A stretch of DNA of 25,283 bases from CAYVSP01 sp964453655 (GCA_964453655.1 CAYVSP010000012.1:1-25283), one strand, 5' to 3'. Numbered from the stretch's first letter, positions 1 to 7,090 are shown. Notes: generated by a model not told the origin, from the sequence alone. Numbers and translations: made by a program.

Positions 1-269
1 TATTTAAGCCGATAGTTTCAATACTAATATAACATTAGCTTTATCAAATAAATTAATATTTGATTCAAATTCCATACTCCATCCAGCTATTTACTCAAGA
101 ATAAGGTTCCAATTCGACTTCACTTGGGCTACCAAACATAAGCATTATGGTCTCTGTAATATGCGGTCATTTTTTAAGCTAGATAGAATTTAGAGCGATA
201 TTTCTCATATCGTACGGTTCAAAACTTATCTATGCTAATTATTTATTAACATAAGTAAGGAATAGGTCT
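1..269. other. Intergenic region before the first gene
   Basis: No convincing coding region is visible. It is AT-rich and holds three things. Blocks at 11-20, 94-117, 127-133 and 140-146 reappear in the same order at 2301-2397. A perfect 6-bp hairpin, CGATAT-N5-ATATCG, lies at 196-212. A TATGCT box at 231-236 could be the -10 of the promoter for the gene at 270, though no good -35 box goes with it. A gene ending left of the window may contribute a 3' untranslated tail. Confidence 0.5.
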
Positions 270-419
270 ATGCTTTTAACAATCGCTATCGTTTTGGCAG
301 TTTTATGGGTTTTGGGTCTAGTAGCTATTCATATAACAACTCCCCTTCTACATTTAATTCTACTAATCGCTCTAGTCCTTTTCGTATATCACCTAGTATC
401 TGGTCGACGGAGTGTATAA
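270..419 (+). CDS. lmo0937-like small membrane protein (49 aa)
   Basis: This very small hydrophobic protein reads MLLTIAIVLAVLWVLGLVAI at its start and ends in a short basic tail, HLVSGRRSV. It has two membrane segments (about residues 2-21 and 26-42) separated by a short polar turn. Length, layout and the tail match the lmo0937-type (DUF5670-like) membrane proteins, whose function is unknown. The start is supported by an AAGGA Shine-Dalgarno sequence (257-261) eight bases before the ATG. It lies 38 nt upstream of the YggT-like gene on the same strand, so the two are probably co-transcribed. The family call rests on recognised sequence pattern and not on a search. Confidence 0.75.
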   Translation: MLLTIAIVLAVLWVLGLVAIHITTPLLHLILLIALVLFVYHLVSGRRSV

Positions 420-457
420 AACTCTGCAAATTAATCTAATCTAAGAGGAGGTCTAAA

Positions 458-847
458 ATGGCTGACGAGGTTCAACAAGTCAACGAAACCACGACACAAG
501 CTGGTGGTACTGTACAAAAGAGAACTGAAGTAAGTAACTCTCAAACTAAAACTGCGCATGATCGTAATGTCGCTGAAAGGATTGTTTGGTACATTGCAGG
601 TATTCTGTTGGTTTTACTCGGATTTAGATTCATGCTTGCACTTTTAGGTGCCAATACAACTAACGGATTTGCCAATTTTATATACAGTGTGTCCCATCCC
701 TTCGTTTCCCCATTCTTCAGTCTATTTAGCTATAAGAATCTTACTTACGGTGTGTCTCGATTTGAGCTTTATACTTTAATAGCAATGCTAGTTTATTTAG
801 TTATAGCATGGGGTGTTGCCAAACTAGTTACCTTAAACAGAGACTAA
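458..847 (+). CDS. YggT-family-like membrane protein (129 aa)
   Basis: A hydrophilic, Gln/Thr-rich N-terminus (residues 1-38) is followed by two membrane segments (about 43-64 and 104-125). Between them lies the conserved-looking stretch FRFMLALLGANTTNGFANFI and then a PFVSPFF motif near residues 81-87. The arrangement FRxxLxLLGAN...NFIY...P.V.PF is that of YggT-type integral membrane proteins, a family loosely linked to osmotic tolerance, cell shape and division in other bacteria. A strong AGGAGG sequence precedes the ATG. The gene sits between a tiny lmo0937-like protein and a DUF2142-like protein only 9 nt downstream, so an operon is likely. Its exact role here is unknown. Confidence 0.75.
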   Translation: MADEVQQVNETTTQAGGTVQKRTEVSNSQTKTAHDRNVAERIVWYIAGILLVLLGFRFMLALLGANTTNGFANFIYSVSHPFVSPFFSLFSYKNLTYGVSRFELYTLIAMLVYLVIAWGVAKLVTLNRD

Positions 848-856
848 TCGTACCTG

Positions 857-2281
857 ATGAATGCCGCAATTACTGAAAGGGTTAAAGCGGCAGTAGCCCG
901 GATTTTGGCTCATCCTTCCGAGGTGTTCTTAGTACTGGCAGTAGTTTTTGGTGTTGTCTTCTGTTTTCGATTGGTTCCGCTATCCGGCACTGACGAATTC
1001 ACACATTTTCCAAGGGCTTACCAAATTCAAGATGGTAAACTAACAGAACAAAAACTTCCCGATGGTCAGTTTGGTGGGTATATCCCCGTTAATATAGACA
1101 GGATGGTAAGCGATTATCGTGACTTGTCTCGTAAAAGTACTGGTGAGGAGTTTAAGACCACGGCTCGTATGCTCAATTCTGAATATGCTTTGCGCAAAGA
1201 TGCTGGAGTTGAGCATGTTCCAGCAGTTTTTGGTTCAGACGCAGTTTACCCACCTTGGTCATATTTTCCTAGCATCATTGGCATTAGACTAGCAAGAGCG
1301 TTCGGGCTTCCCTTACTATGGTATGTATATATCGCTCGCTTGTTTACTCTATTTGTCTGGATTTTGTTAGTATGGTTTGCGATTAGGTTGTTGCCAGAGG
1401 GCAAATGGTTTTTAGTTGTAGTTGCTCTGCTGCCTACATCAATTACACAGGCAGCAACCATTGGCCTGGATGGCTTGGTGTGTGGAATTAGCTGGTTAAT
1501 TATTGCTAGTGTCTTTGCTGTACTTGCAAAAAGGATTGCTCTAAAAAGCAAAAATCTTTTATTGATTTTATCGGCATCATTAGCTCTGTGTATTGTGAAA
1601 CAGGGTTATTGGCTAATCGCTTTGTGGCCACTCGTTATACCAAAAAAGTATTTCTCGAGCAGTCGAATGTCTAGGATATGGAAAGCACTAATTTTAGTAT
1701 CTGTTGCTTGTTTGAGTCTACTGTTTGGATCATTTACTAGGCATATAACAAGTGACATTGTCCTTACACCACGCTTAGGGGTGTTTATTAACAGTCAACT
1801 TCAACTAACATACGTCTTGCACCATCCTATGTCTTTCGTATTGCGTTCCTTGCTGCAGCCGTTTACAAAAAGCTTTGATACTGTATTTCTTGGGCTGGTT
1901 GGAATAATAACGAATAGATTGGTCTACCTTTCGGTCTTAGTTATCGGGCTGCTATACCTTGGGTTATTTCTGGCCTTTAGCCAGACCAAAAAAATTCCCG
2001 AACTTTTACCACAAAACGCAAGACTAATTGTATCCTCATGTCTGGTGATTATTGGTACGTACCTTTTTGTTAGCCTGGCACTTTACCTTGCATTTACAGA
2101 AGTTGGTAGTCCCGAAGTTTCTGGAGTAAGTGGCCGGTACTTTTTACCATTGTTACCCCTCATGCTCACGATACCTTTCACTTCGCCGCCAAAATTTAAG
2201 ATAGAAAGATTGTCTTTTAGTTTGTTAATTTTAGTTTCAATAACTGTTGGCTTAGTAAGTACCGTGTTCAGCCTAGTATAG
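857..2281 (+). CDS. DUF2142-like polytopic membrane protein (474 aa)
   Basis: This is a membrane protein with about ten or eleven predicted helices. The first helix (about 22-41) is followed by a short acidic motif, GTDEFTHFPRAYQ (residues 44-56), with Asp46, Glu47, His50 and Arg53, and then by a GGYIP motif. This matches the DE.aHf.RayqI...GG.vP pattern of DUF2142, whose organisation resembles GT-C glycosyltransferases. IGLDGLVCG near residue 200 and GRYFLPLLPL near the C-terminus also fit. A role in glycan or cell-envelope synthesis is inferred from the fold class only. There is no clear Shine-Dalgarno sequence. The start lies 9 nt after the upstream stop, suggesting translational coupling. 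A second ATG four bases downstream is out of frame. Confidence 0.7.
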   Translation: MNAAITERVKAAVARILAHPSEVFLVLAVVFGVVFCFRLVPLSGTDEFTHFPRAYQIQDGKLTEQKLPDGQFGGYIPVNIDRMVSDYRDLSRKSTGEEFKTTARMLNSEYALRKDAGVEHVPAVFGSDAVYPPWSYFPSIIGIRLARAFGLPLLWYVYIARLFTLFVWILLVWFAIRLLPEGKWFLVVVALLPTSITQAATIGLDGLVCGISWLIIASVFAVLAKRIALKSKNLLLILSASLALCIVKQGYWLIALWPLVIPKKYFSSSRMSRIWKALILVSVACLSLLFGSFTRHITSDIVLTPRLGVFINSQLQLTYVLHHPMSFVLRSLLQPFTKSFDTVFLGLVGIITNRLVYLSVLVIGLLYLGLFLAFSQTKKIPELLPQNARLIVSSCLVIIGTYLFVSLALYLAFTEVGSPEVSGVSGRYFLPLLPLMLTIPFTSPPKFKIERLSFSLLILVSITVGLVSTVFSLV

Positions 2282-2390
2282 CTGTGTACTTTTTCCACTA
2301 AGTAGTTTCACCGACTCAACTCCTCAAGGAGAAGGTTCCAATCCGATTAGCTTCTGCTGTCCAGCAGACAGCAAAAACAACGGCTACCTC

Positions 2391-2416
2391 AAGCATTTTG
2401 AGAGAAGTGTTTTTTT
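2391..2416 (+). terminator. Intrinsic terminator after the 270-2281 operon
   Basis: Arms AAGCATTT (2391-2398) and AAGTGTTT (2405-2412), with loop TGAGAG, pair over eight positions including two G-U pairs, and are followed by more T. The same hairpin with C-G pairs in place of the U-G ones occurs after the tRNA at 8783-8808. Confidence 0.6.
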
Positions 2417-2425
2417 GTTTATGCT
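2398..2425 (+). promoter_or_regulatory. Promoter of the DoxX-like gene, leaderless
   Basis: TTGAGA (2398-2403), a 16-nt spacer, and TATGCT (2420-2425), only six bases before the ATG at 2432. Transcription should start at or within a base or two of the ATG. The -35 box lies in the loop of the upstream terminator hairpin. Confidence 0.5.
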
Positions 2426-2431
2426 TAGTTA

Positions 2432-2893
2432 ATGAGAAAAACAAAAACGCCGCTGTCTAAAATAGACCTCAAATTAATTAACTTTTTTAGACGAATATAT
2501 GTGCCGTTTGCCCGTTTTTCTATATTTTTAGTATTCTTCTGGTTCGGTTTTATCAAATTAATAGGTGCCAGTCCGGCTAGTCCTTTGGCGCAAGCTCTAT
2601 CGTCCAAAACTATTGGCCTGCAGTACTTTCATGTTCTTTTTATAATTCTAGCCATCGTTGAGTGTGTGATAGGCATACTATTTTTATTTCCTAAAGCGAC
2701 CCGAGTAGTTATTCCTCTGCTAATATTTCATATGACCGTTGTCTGTTCACCGCTCATCTTAGTTCCTCGGCTTACCTGGCAATCGGCATTAGTGCCTACC
2801 CTTGAAGGGCAATATATAATTAAAAATGCTGTGGTTATAGCAGTGGCAATTGGCATCGCGGCATCAACGACGCCATTAAAACAAAAGAAATAG
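2432..2893 (+). CDS. DoxX/DUF417 (YkgB)-like membrane protein (153 aa)
   Basis: A small membrane protein with four predicted helices (about 25-44, 65-87, 92-111 and 127-145). The segment FFWFGFIKLIGASPASPLAQ (35-54), a His at residue 100 in LIFHMT, and EGQYIIKNAVVI (125-136) match the DoxX-like/DUF417 (YkgB) pattern of WxGxxKF...SPLV and EGQYIxKNxVLI. DoxX relatives act in the membrane in redox or stress functions, but no specific reaction can be assigned. No Shine-Dalgarno sequence precedes the ATG. A TATGCT box ends six bases upstream, so the mRNA is probably leaderless. The dehydrogenase 49 nt downstream has its own promoter. Confidence 0.65.
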   Translation: MRKTKTPLSKIDLKLINFFRRIYVPFARFSIFLVFFWFGFIKLIGASPASPLAQALSSKTIGLQYFHVLFIILAIVECVIGILFLFPKATRVVIPLLIFHMTVVCSPLILVPRLTWQSALVPTLEGQYIIKNAVVIAVAIGIAASTTPLKQKK

Positions 2894-2908
2894 TTTAACA
2901 GGCTTAAT

Positions 2909-2936
2909 CTGACAGAATACCCGCTTTTGCTATGAT
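2909..2936 (+). promoter_or_regulatory. Promoter of the SDR gene, leaderless
   Basis: CTGACA (2909-2914), a 16-nt spacer, and TATGAT (2931-2936) preceded by TGC (extended -10). Only six bases separate the -10 from the ATG at 2943, so the transcript should begin at the start codon. Confidence 0.7.
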
Positions 2937-2942
2937 GTAGTT

Positions 2943-3623
2943 ATGAAGAACATATTAATATCTGGTGGGAGCGACGGTCTTGGCAAGGCACTAGCCAAGG
3001 CGCTTTCTTCTAAGGGGCATAGAGTTGTTATTCTGGCGCCAAACGAAGAAAAATTAAAGTCAGTAGCACAAGAAATAAACTGCGCCTATAAAGTTTGTGA
3101 TGTATCAGATTGGAAGCAAGTAAGCACAGCCACAAAAGAAGTACTGAGTGAGTTTGGAAATATTGATGTACTAATAAACAATGCCGGTGTGGCTTCCGGC
3201 GGCAAGATAGAAGACGCTGATCCAGATAAAATACAGGCCACCTTTGACGTTAATGTAGTTGGCGCTCTATTTCTTACTAAGGCCTTAGTCCCGGCTATGA
3301 AGCAAAAAGGTGATGGCTACATCATCAATATAAACTCGCAGGGCGGCTTTTATACTAAGCCGGAACGAGCTTTATATGCGGGCAGCAAGTGGGCACTAAC
3401 TGGCATTACAAAAGTACTCCAAGCCGAGCTTGCTCCAAGCAACATCAAAGTTACTGGTCTTTATCCCGGTGCTATGGAGCGTAAAATGGCCGTTGATGGC
3501 AAGAGAGAACCCCAAGCTAACAGTATTGCCTATAGAGAAATGATCGAGGCAGTAGAGTTTATCTTGAGCCGTGATACACATACTGTTATACCCGAACTGG
3601 GTATTAAAAACATAAATAACTAA
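2943..3623 (+). CDS. Short-chain dehydrogenase/reductase (226 aa)
   Basis: A classical SDR with a Rossmann fold. The nucleotide-binding motif is GGSDGLG (residues 8-14), NNAG lies at 79-82, and the catalytic tetrad appears as Asn104 (FDVN), Ser132 (NINS), Tyr145 and Lys149 (YAGSK). The Pro-Gly motif GLYPGAM follows at 172-178. The length is at the short end for classical SDRs (about 230-250 residues), with a brief C-terminus. The substrate cannot be read from sequence; NAD(P)(H)-dependent oxidoreduction of an alcohol or ketone is expected. The acidic Asp53 at the end of a strand (VCDVSD) is the usual adenine-contact Asp. There is no Shine-Dalgarno sequence; the leaderless promoter fixes the start. 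Confidence 0.88.
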   Translation: MKNILISGGSDGLGKALAKALSSKGHRVVILAPNEEKLKSVAQEINCAYKVCDVSDWKQVSTATKEVLSEFGNIDVLINNAGVASGGKIEDADPDKIQATFDVNVVGALFLTKALVPAMKQKGDGYIININSQGGFYTKPERALYAGSKWALTGITKVLQAELAPSNIKVTGLYPGAMERKMAVDGKREPQANSIAYREMIEAVEFILSRDTHTVIPELGIKNINN

Positions 3624-3671
3624 ATTCTTATGGATTAAGTGCTTTTCTCGGGTACGTTATTGACAATGCGC

Positions 3672-4883
3672 TTAGGCTGCTTCAGCCATGTGGCGTGCAA
3701 CTATCTCTCGCATTTGGTCAGGCATCCATACCTTGCTAGTTAGCTCTTGTATGGCAGGTATCTTAGCTCGCATAGGTAATCCCCAGACATCTCCCAATAT
3801 ATTGAGGCCAGGCAAATAACTCGCCAGGTATATTTGATATATTGGGTCATTCTTACGACTCGCAGTGGAGTTCTCTAAACTCACTCTTGACTGGAAGCGC
3901 AAATGATCCATAGCGAATTCCAGGGCTTCGGCCTCTGAATATTCTCTGCCATCTGCCCCGTTAACCATCCTAGAGACATTGTTCTGAACCTTGTACCTAT
4001 GCACTATCATCATGGCTGCCAGTACGTCCTCTGGCGAACCTTTTTCCCGCATTATAATCTGAGCCATCATGTCAGCCAGGCCTTCTTCCCATATAGCTTC
4101 GGGCGAATAAAGGGTGCTGATAGCCAATAGTTGACTGACTCGACCATTCCGTATACCAGGTATGATGGTACTTAGATAATGAGGTCCATGCCCTTCTTCG
4201 TGCACTCCTGTATAACGAAAAAGGCCAGCTGTGGGCTCGTATGCTGGGTTGGTATTGTAAAGTTGATAAGCATTGCCGTCCTCAATTCCAAACCAACCAA
4301 GTATGGGAGTGTTTTTGCTCTCCATTTTCAACTCTACTGGAACACCAGGCGGGGTTATGCCATATTCTGCCATTGCTTCACTGGCCCATGGAGCCGTTGC
4401 CTCGGCCAAAGCTTTTAGGTCGGCCTCAGTAGCTACGCCGAACCTTTCGTAATATGCCTTACGATGCTTGGCATCGAAGCCCAAATCCCAGACTTCACTC
4501 AGCTTATCGTCAATCTCGCCGGCGTCTCTAGCCAGCTCTTCTTCAGTCACTTCCTCTGCACTATGGCCGATGGTATTCCTTAATAGATCATCAAACTCAA
4601 AGTGATCGCCTCTCAGAGATTTTAAAAGCGTTATTGTAGCTACCAATTTACCTAGTGCAATAGGTAGCTCATTTTCGGGCAATTCATTTGGCGCCCGATC
4701 CTTTAAGCCTTCAAATACATCAATAGCATGATCGTGATCCGTAAATGGTTCTGGTTCAAATGGTGGTGCGCTGTCGATATCTGTGATAGCTAAGTCAGGC
4801 TCTAATATCTGCAACGCCCTAATACCACCTATGTAACCGTGTGCGATAGGATTTAATTCAGTTGCTTCCATTACTTCTGCCAT
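3672..4883 (-). CDS. Putative HExxH (gluzincin-type) metallopeptidase (403 aa)
   Basis: A soluble protein without signal peptide or membrane segment. The key motif is HEEGH at residues 228-232 inside GVHEEGHGPHYLS, a zinc-binding HExxH helix. A second conserved-looking block, WEEGLADMMAQ, follows 34-35 residues later and would supply the third zinc ligand (Glu266 or Glu267) as in gluzincins. This EEGLA block recalls DUF885 (EGWA) and DUF1704 (EEGLA) proteins, but neither fits over the full length. Peptidase activity is therefore an inference. The N-terminal half is acidic and helical. A Shine-Dalgarno sequence (AAGGGG) lies eight bases before the ATG, and a good sigma-70-like promoter sits further upstream. 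It converges with the SDR gene. Confidence 0.6.
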   Translation of the reverse strand: MAEVMEATELNPIAHGYIGGIRALQILEPDLAITDIDSAPPFEPEPFTDHDHAIDVFEGLKDRAPNELPENELPIALGKLVATITLLKSLRGDHFEFDDLLRNTIGHSAEEVTEEELARDAGEIDDKLSEVWDLGFDAKHRKAYYERFGVATEADLKALAEATAPWASEAMAEYGITPPGVPVELKMESKNTPILGWFGIEDGNAYQLYNTNPAYEPTAGLFRYTGVHEEGHGPHYLSTIIPGIRNGRVSQLLAISTLYSPEAIWEEGLADMMAQIIMREKGSPEDVLAAMMIVHRYKVQNNVSRMVNGADGREYSEAEALEFAMDHLRFQSRVSLENSTASRKNDPIYQIYLASYLPGLNILGDVWGLPMRAKIPAIQELTSKVWMPDQMREIVARHMAEAA

Positions 4884-4922
4884 TGCTCTTACCCCTTAGC
4901 CATCACGCCATTACTACAGTAA

Positions 4923-4951
4923 ATTATCCCAGAAATTAGTTGGTTTAGCAA
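4923..4951 (-). promoter_or_regulatory. Promoter of the metallopeptidase-like gene
   Basis: On the minus strand, TTGCTA (4951-4946), a 17-nt spacer, and GATAAT (4928-4923) with an upstream TGG, an extended -10. It leaves a leader of about 30 nt containing the Shine-Dalgarno sequence. Confidence 0.65.
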
Positions 4952-4966
4952 GGTTTGAGTATATTC

Positions 4967-6181
4967 CTAAACCTCGGCTGGCTCTAGGCCAGAATAGTTA
5001 TTACGCCTAGATACCAAAAGAATTAATACTGTCATTAGTATGGCCAGAACCAAAAGAACGAACCCGGCTGCATAAATGCTATATTTTTGACTTATAAAAC
5101 CTATAAGTAAAGCCATTGGAATAACAGTGAAACGGCCTAAAGTACTGGTTGCCGAGGATGCTCCGGCACGTATCTGCGAAGGTAAATTATCATGCAGCAG
5201 CCTGCTGAAGATTATGTAAATGCTAACTAGAGACGCAGCAAAAAGGAATTGTGAAATAACAATTCCAACGGTACTTCTTAAGAATATAAGCCCTGAACTA
5301 CTCAATAGCATCAGGCCTAATAGGGGCAGTATACGTATATGCCGACTCAATTTAAGACGGCTTACTAATACACCCCCAACACCAATAGACGAGAGTAGTG
5401 CTGCATTAGCAATTCCGAAATAGGCCGTTGGTAGGCCTAATGCTATAAGCCACAATTGCGAAAATTCGTAGATGCAGAATACTATTGTATAGCGGAGTAC
5501 CAAAACCATCACTATTGCTAGGACGGAACGTGAACTGGTAATAGCGCCGAGAGTAGCTTTTAACTGTTTAGGCAAGGGAACTACGGCATGTTGTCTATGT
5601 AGCATCGGCTCCTTAAACTTTGCCAAGGTGACAATAGAAACGAGCACAAATGGGATGGTCAAAAAATAAACAAATCTTAGGCTGGTATGGGCGGCAATTA
5701 AAGCACCTGCCAGACTACTTATAACCAATCCGATGCTGTCTAGTAACTGTACTCTTCCCAAAAAGTGGTCATAAAACCTCCCCCCAGTTTCCTCCTCAAG
5801 TACATCGTAAATTATTGAGTCGTACATGCCTGAGTAGCAAGCAAAGAATATACCCCAAAGTACTGTACATACCAGATATAAACCAATGCCATGACTTAAC
5901 CCCCCAGCCAAAGCACTCAATGCCAAACAGATACTGGCTAGTATAAGCACGCCTTTGCGGCTCCATCTATCAGCCAAAATACCAGAAGGAGTGTCAACCA
6001 TCAGCATGACTGCTGAGTAAATAGCAACCATAAAGCCAATTGTCACGTTGTTAAAGCCTATACTACGCATGAAAAGCTTCTCAATGCTGTACCACAAAAC
6101 GAAGCTCTGAAAAAAGGTGGCTATATATAGGGGAAGAAGCCGCCTACTTATCAACCGTTTATGCACAGGTGCATTAGTCAT
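4967..6181 (-). CDS. MFS transporter (404 aa)
   Basis: A polytopic membrane protein with about 12 predicted helices. The cytoplasmic loop between helices 2 and 3 carries the major facilitator motif A, GILADRWSRKG at residues 67-77, immediately after a PSG turn. A charged central loop (about residues 190-210, LAKFKEPMLHRQH) splits the two six-helix halves. The family moves small molecules using an ion gradient; the substrate is not predictable, and drug or metabolite efflux is one common option. There is no Shine-Dalgarno sequence. A TATACT box six bases upstream of the ATG implies a leaderless message. It lies 83 nt downstream of the metallopeptidase-like gene's start region on the same strand, with separate promoters. 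Confidence 0.85.
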   Translation of the reverse strand: MTNAPVHKRLISRRLLPLYIATFFQSFVLWYSIEKLFMRSIGFNNVTIGFMVAIYSAVMLMVDTPSGILADRWSRKGVLILASICLALSALAGGLSHGIGLYLVCTVLWGIFFACYSGMYDSIIYDVLEEETGGRFYDHFLGRVQLLDSIGLVISSLAGALIAAHTSLRFVYFLTIPFVLVSIVTLAKFKEPMLHRQHAVVPLPKQLKATLGAITSSRSVLAIVMVLVLRYTIVFCIYEFSQLWLIALGLPTAYFGIANAALLSSIGVGGVLVSRLKLSRHIRILPLLGLMLLSSSGLIFLRSTVGIVISQFLFAASLVSIYIIFSRLLHDNLPSQIRAGASSATSTLGRFTVIPMALLIGFISQKYSIYAAGFVLLVLAILMTVLILLVSRRNNYSGLEPAEV

Positions 6182-6187
6182 ACCGAC

Positions 6188-6215
6188 AGTATAGCGATAT
6201 AGTAAGTATTGTAAT
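6188..6215 (-). promoter_or_regulatory. Promoter of the MFS gene, leaderless
   Basis: TATACT (6193-6188 on the minus strand) ends six bases before the ATG. An ATTACA sequence 16 nt further upstream could serve as -35. Confidence 0.5.
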
Positions 6216-6232
6216 TAATAAAAGGAGGGATT

Positions 6233-6259
6233 ATGACTCAGCCCGGCCACGGTCTATAG
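6233..6259 (+). CDS. Possible 8-codon leader peptide
   Basis: A near-perfect Shine-Dalgarno sequence, AAAGGAGGGA (6221-6230), precedes an ATG opening an 8-codon frame, MTQPGHGL, ending in TAG. This is one of the strongest ribosome-binding sites in the window, yet no longer frame follows. It may be a leader peptide, a remnant of a lost gene, or chance. It is divergent from the MFS promoter. Confidence 0.25.
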   Translation: MTQPGHGL

Positions 6260-6399
6260 GGATCAGTTAAATCCACGACCCCTTAGGCTAATTTATAAAA
6301 TTGCTGCGGGAACAAAGTAGCGCTTAGCATACTTGTTGTTGTAGTTTTATTTTTTTATTCTTGCCCACTCTAAATCATTAAAACACTGAATCATCAAAC

Positions 6400-6422
6400 G
6401 AGCGCCTTTTCATTGGACGCTC
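6400..6422 (-). terminator. Weak hairpin terminator below the 70-aa gene
   Basis: GAGCG and CGCTC arms plus two more G-C pairs around an 8-nt loop, with one bulged base. The T-tract is poor on the minus strand (GTTTGATG), so termination is plausible and not certain. On the plus strand it is followed by ATATTTAATT. Confidence 0.35.
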
Positions 6423-6452
6423 ATATTTAATTAGTTTCGCGTTTCTCAGATT

Positions 6453-6665
6453 TTATAAATCACTAGGTTGATCAGCGGGCTGAATCGGTTCTGGTGGACG
6501 CTCGGCTTGCGGGTTAGAAGAAGCCGTTTCGCCAGCTGCTGAAACAGCTGGGTCTTCACTATCGCGCTGGGTTTCTAATATCTTTCCTGCAGCATCGTGA
6601 GCACGTTGGTCTATAGGAATAGTGCCGTCTAGTTTTTCTCGTTCCCATGGTGAAAGTAGTGGCAT
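6453..6665 (-). CDS. Small hydrophilic hypothetical protein (70 aa)
   Basis: A soluble protein with a charged N-terminal half (SPWEREKLDGTIPIDQRAHD) and a disordered, Pro/Ala/Glu-rich C-terminal half. No domain is recognised and there is no signal peptide or membrane segment. Its reality is supported by an excellent promoter: TTGACA, 17-nt spacer, extended -10 TGC-TAGTCT ending six bases before the ATG. It lies downstream of a two-TM hypothetical gene on the same strand with a 76-nt gap, so it is independently transcribed. Function unknown. Confidence 0.6.
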   Translation of the reverse strand: MPLLSPWEREKLDGTIPIDQRAHDAAGKILETQRDSEDPAVSAAGETASSNPQAERPPEPIQPADQPSDL

Positions 6666-6671
6666 AGTTCG

Positions 6672-6700
6672 AGACTAGCATCTTTTAACCGTTTTGTCAA
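6672..6700 (-). promoter_or_regulatory. Promoter of the 70-aa gene, leaderless
   Basis: Consensus TTGACA (6700-6695), a 17-nt spacer, and TAGTCT (6677-6672) with an upstream TGC. Six bases separate it from the ATG. This is one of the clearest leaderless promoters in the window. Confidence 0.75.
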
Positions 6701-6741
6701 GGTATGCAGTGCTGCTTATCATCGCCATAACTCCTCTAAGA

Positions 6742-7083
6742 TTATTTTCTGATTGTAAAGAATAGATCTGTTATGGCAACTCTGTAGCTAATTTTTTGCT
6801 TTTTTAAAGCTTTAAGCCAAAGTGCCCCGCCAATAATCCAGCCGATGATAATAACCACCAATAGAATCTGCAAGAAAACAGACGATTGAAAGGCACTACT
6901 AATGGAGTTAGCTGAGTTCTTTATCACGCTAAAATTTGATGGATTGCTTACAAAATAATCTTCGGCTTGCCACACTAACAAAAATATATAAAAACAAGTC
7001 AGCCCCCACCACAGGGTAGCCCACCTGCCAATTTGATGGAGTGACTTTGAGGCTCTAGCTTTTGTGTATTTATCTTTAGGCAT
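6742..7083 (-). CDS. Two-TM hypothetical membrane protein (113 aa)
   Basis: A basic N-terminus (MPKDKYTKARASKSLHQIGR) is followed by a Trp-rich first helix (about 21-41), a polar Ser/Asn-rich external loop (about 43-68), a second helix (about 69-90) and a basic tail. I do not recognise the family. There is no Shine-Dalgarno sequence; TATAAT (7096-7091 on the minus strand) ends seven bases before the ATG, again suggesting a leaderless message. It lies between the oxidoreductase gene and the 70-aa gene, each with its own signals. Confidence 0.6.
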   Translation of the reverse strand: MPKDKYTKARASKSLHQIGRWATLWWGLTCFYIFLLVWQAEDYFVSNPSNFSVIKNSANSISSAFQSSVFLQILLVVIIIGWIIGGALWLKALKKQKISYRVAITDLFFTIRK

Positions 7084-7090
7084 TTATTTA

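Larger units (their letters stand above)
2282..2431 (+). other. Intergenic region with hairpins, terminator and promoter
   Basis: This stretch holds an inverted repeat CTCCT-CA-AGGAG, a hairpin GCTGTC-N5-GACAGC near 2358-2375, an intrinsic-terminator-like hairpin (2391-2416) and the promoter of the next gene. Four sequence blocks (2301-2310, 2323-2346, 2382-2388, 2391-2397) match blocks at the window start in the same order. No coding region is seen. Confidence 0.55.
6182..6452. other. Intergenic region with mini-ORF and possible small RNA
   Basis: Apart from the MFS promoter (minus) and the mini-ORF (plus), a plus-strand hairpin with a GCGCTTAGC tip and ACA(A)AGTA/TACTTGT arms lies at about 6313-6337, followed by a T-rich run to about 6358. 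A further hairpin lies at 6400-6422. A short plus-strand transcript is possible but unproven. Confidence 0.3.

Noticed and set aside
94..136. tRNA-like 3' half (GGTTCCAAT...GGGCTACCA)
   Set aside because: No D-arm, anticodon arm or matching 5' acceptor strand could be folded, and the T-stem bases do not pair; kept only as a repeated block.
1246..1551. Antisense frame within the DUF2142-like gene
   Set aside because: It lies opposite a clear membrane-protein gene, with no ribosome-binding site, promoter or recognisable sequence.
2350..2376. Third copy of the dus-type repeat (CTGCT-N-TCCAGCAG and AAAAC shared)
   Set aside because: Similarity is confined to a short palindrome and does not extend into the other conserved blocks; probably chance.
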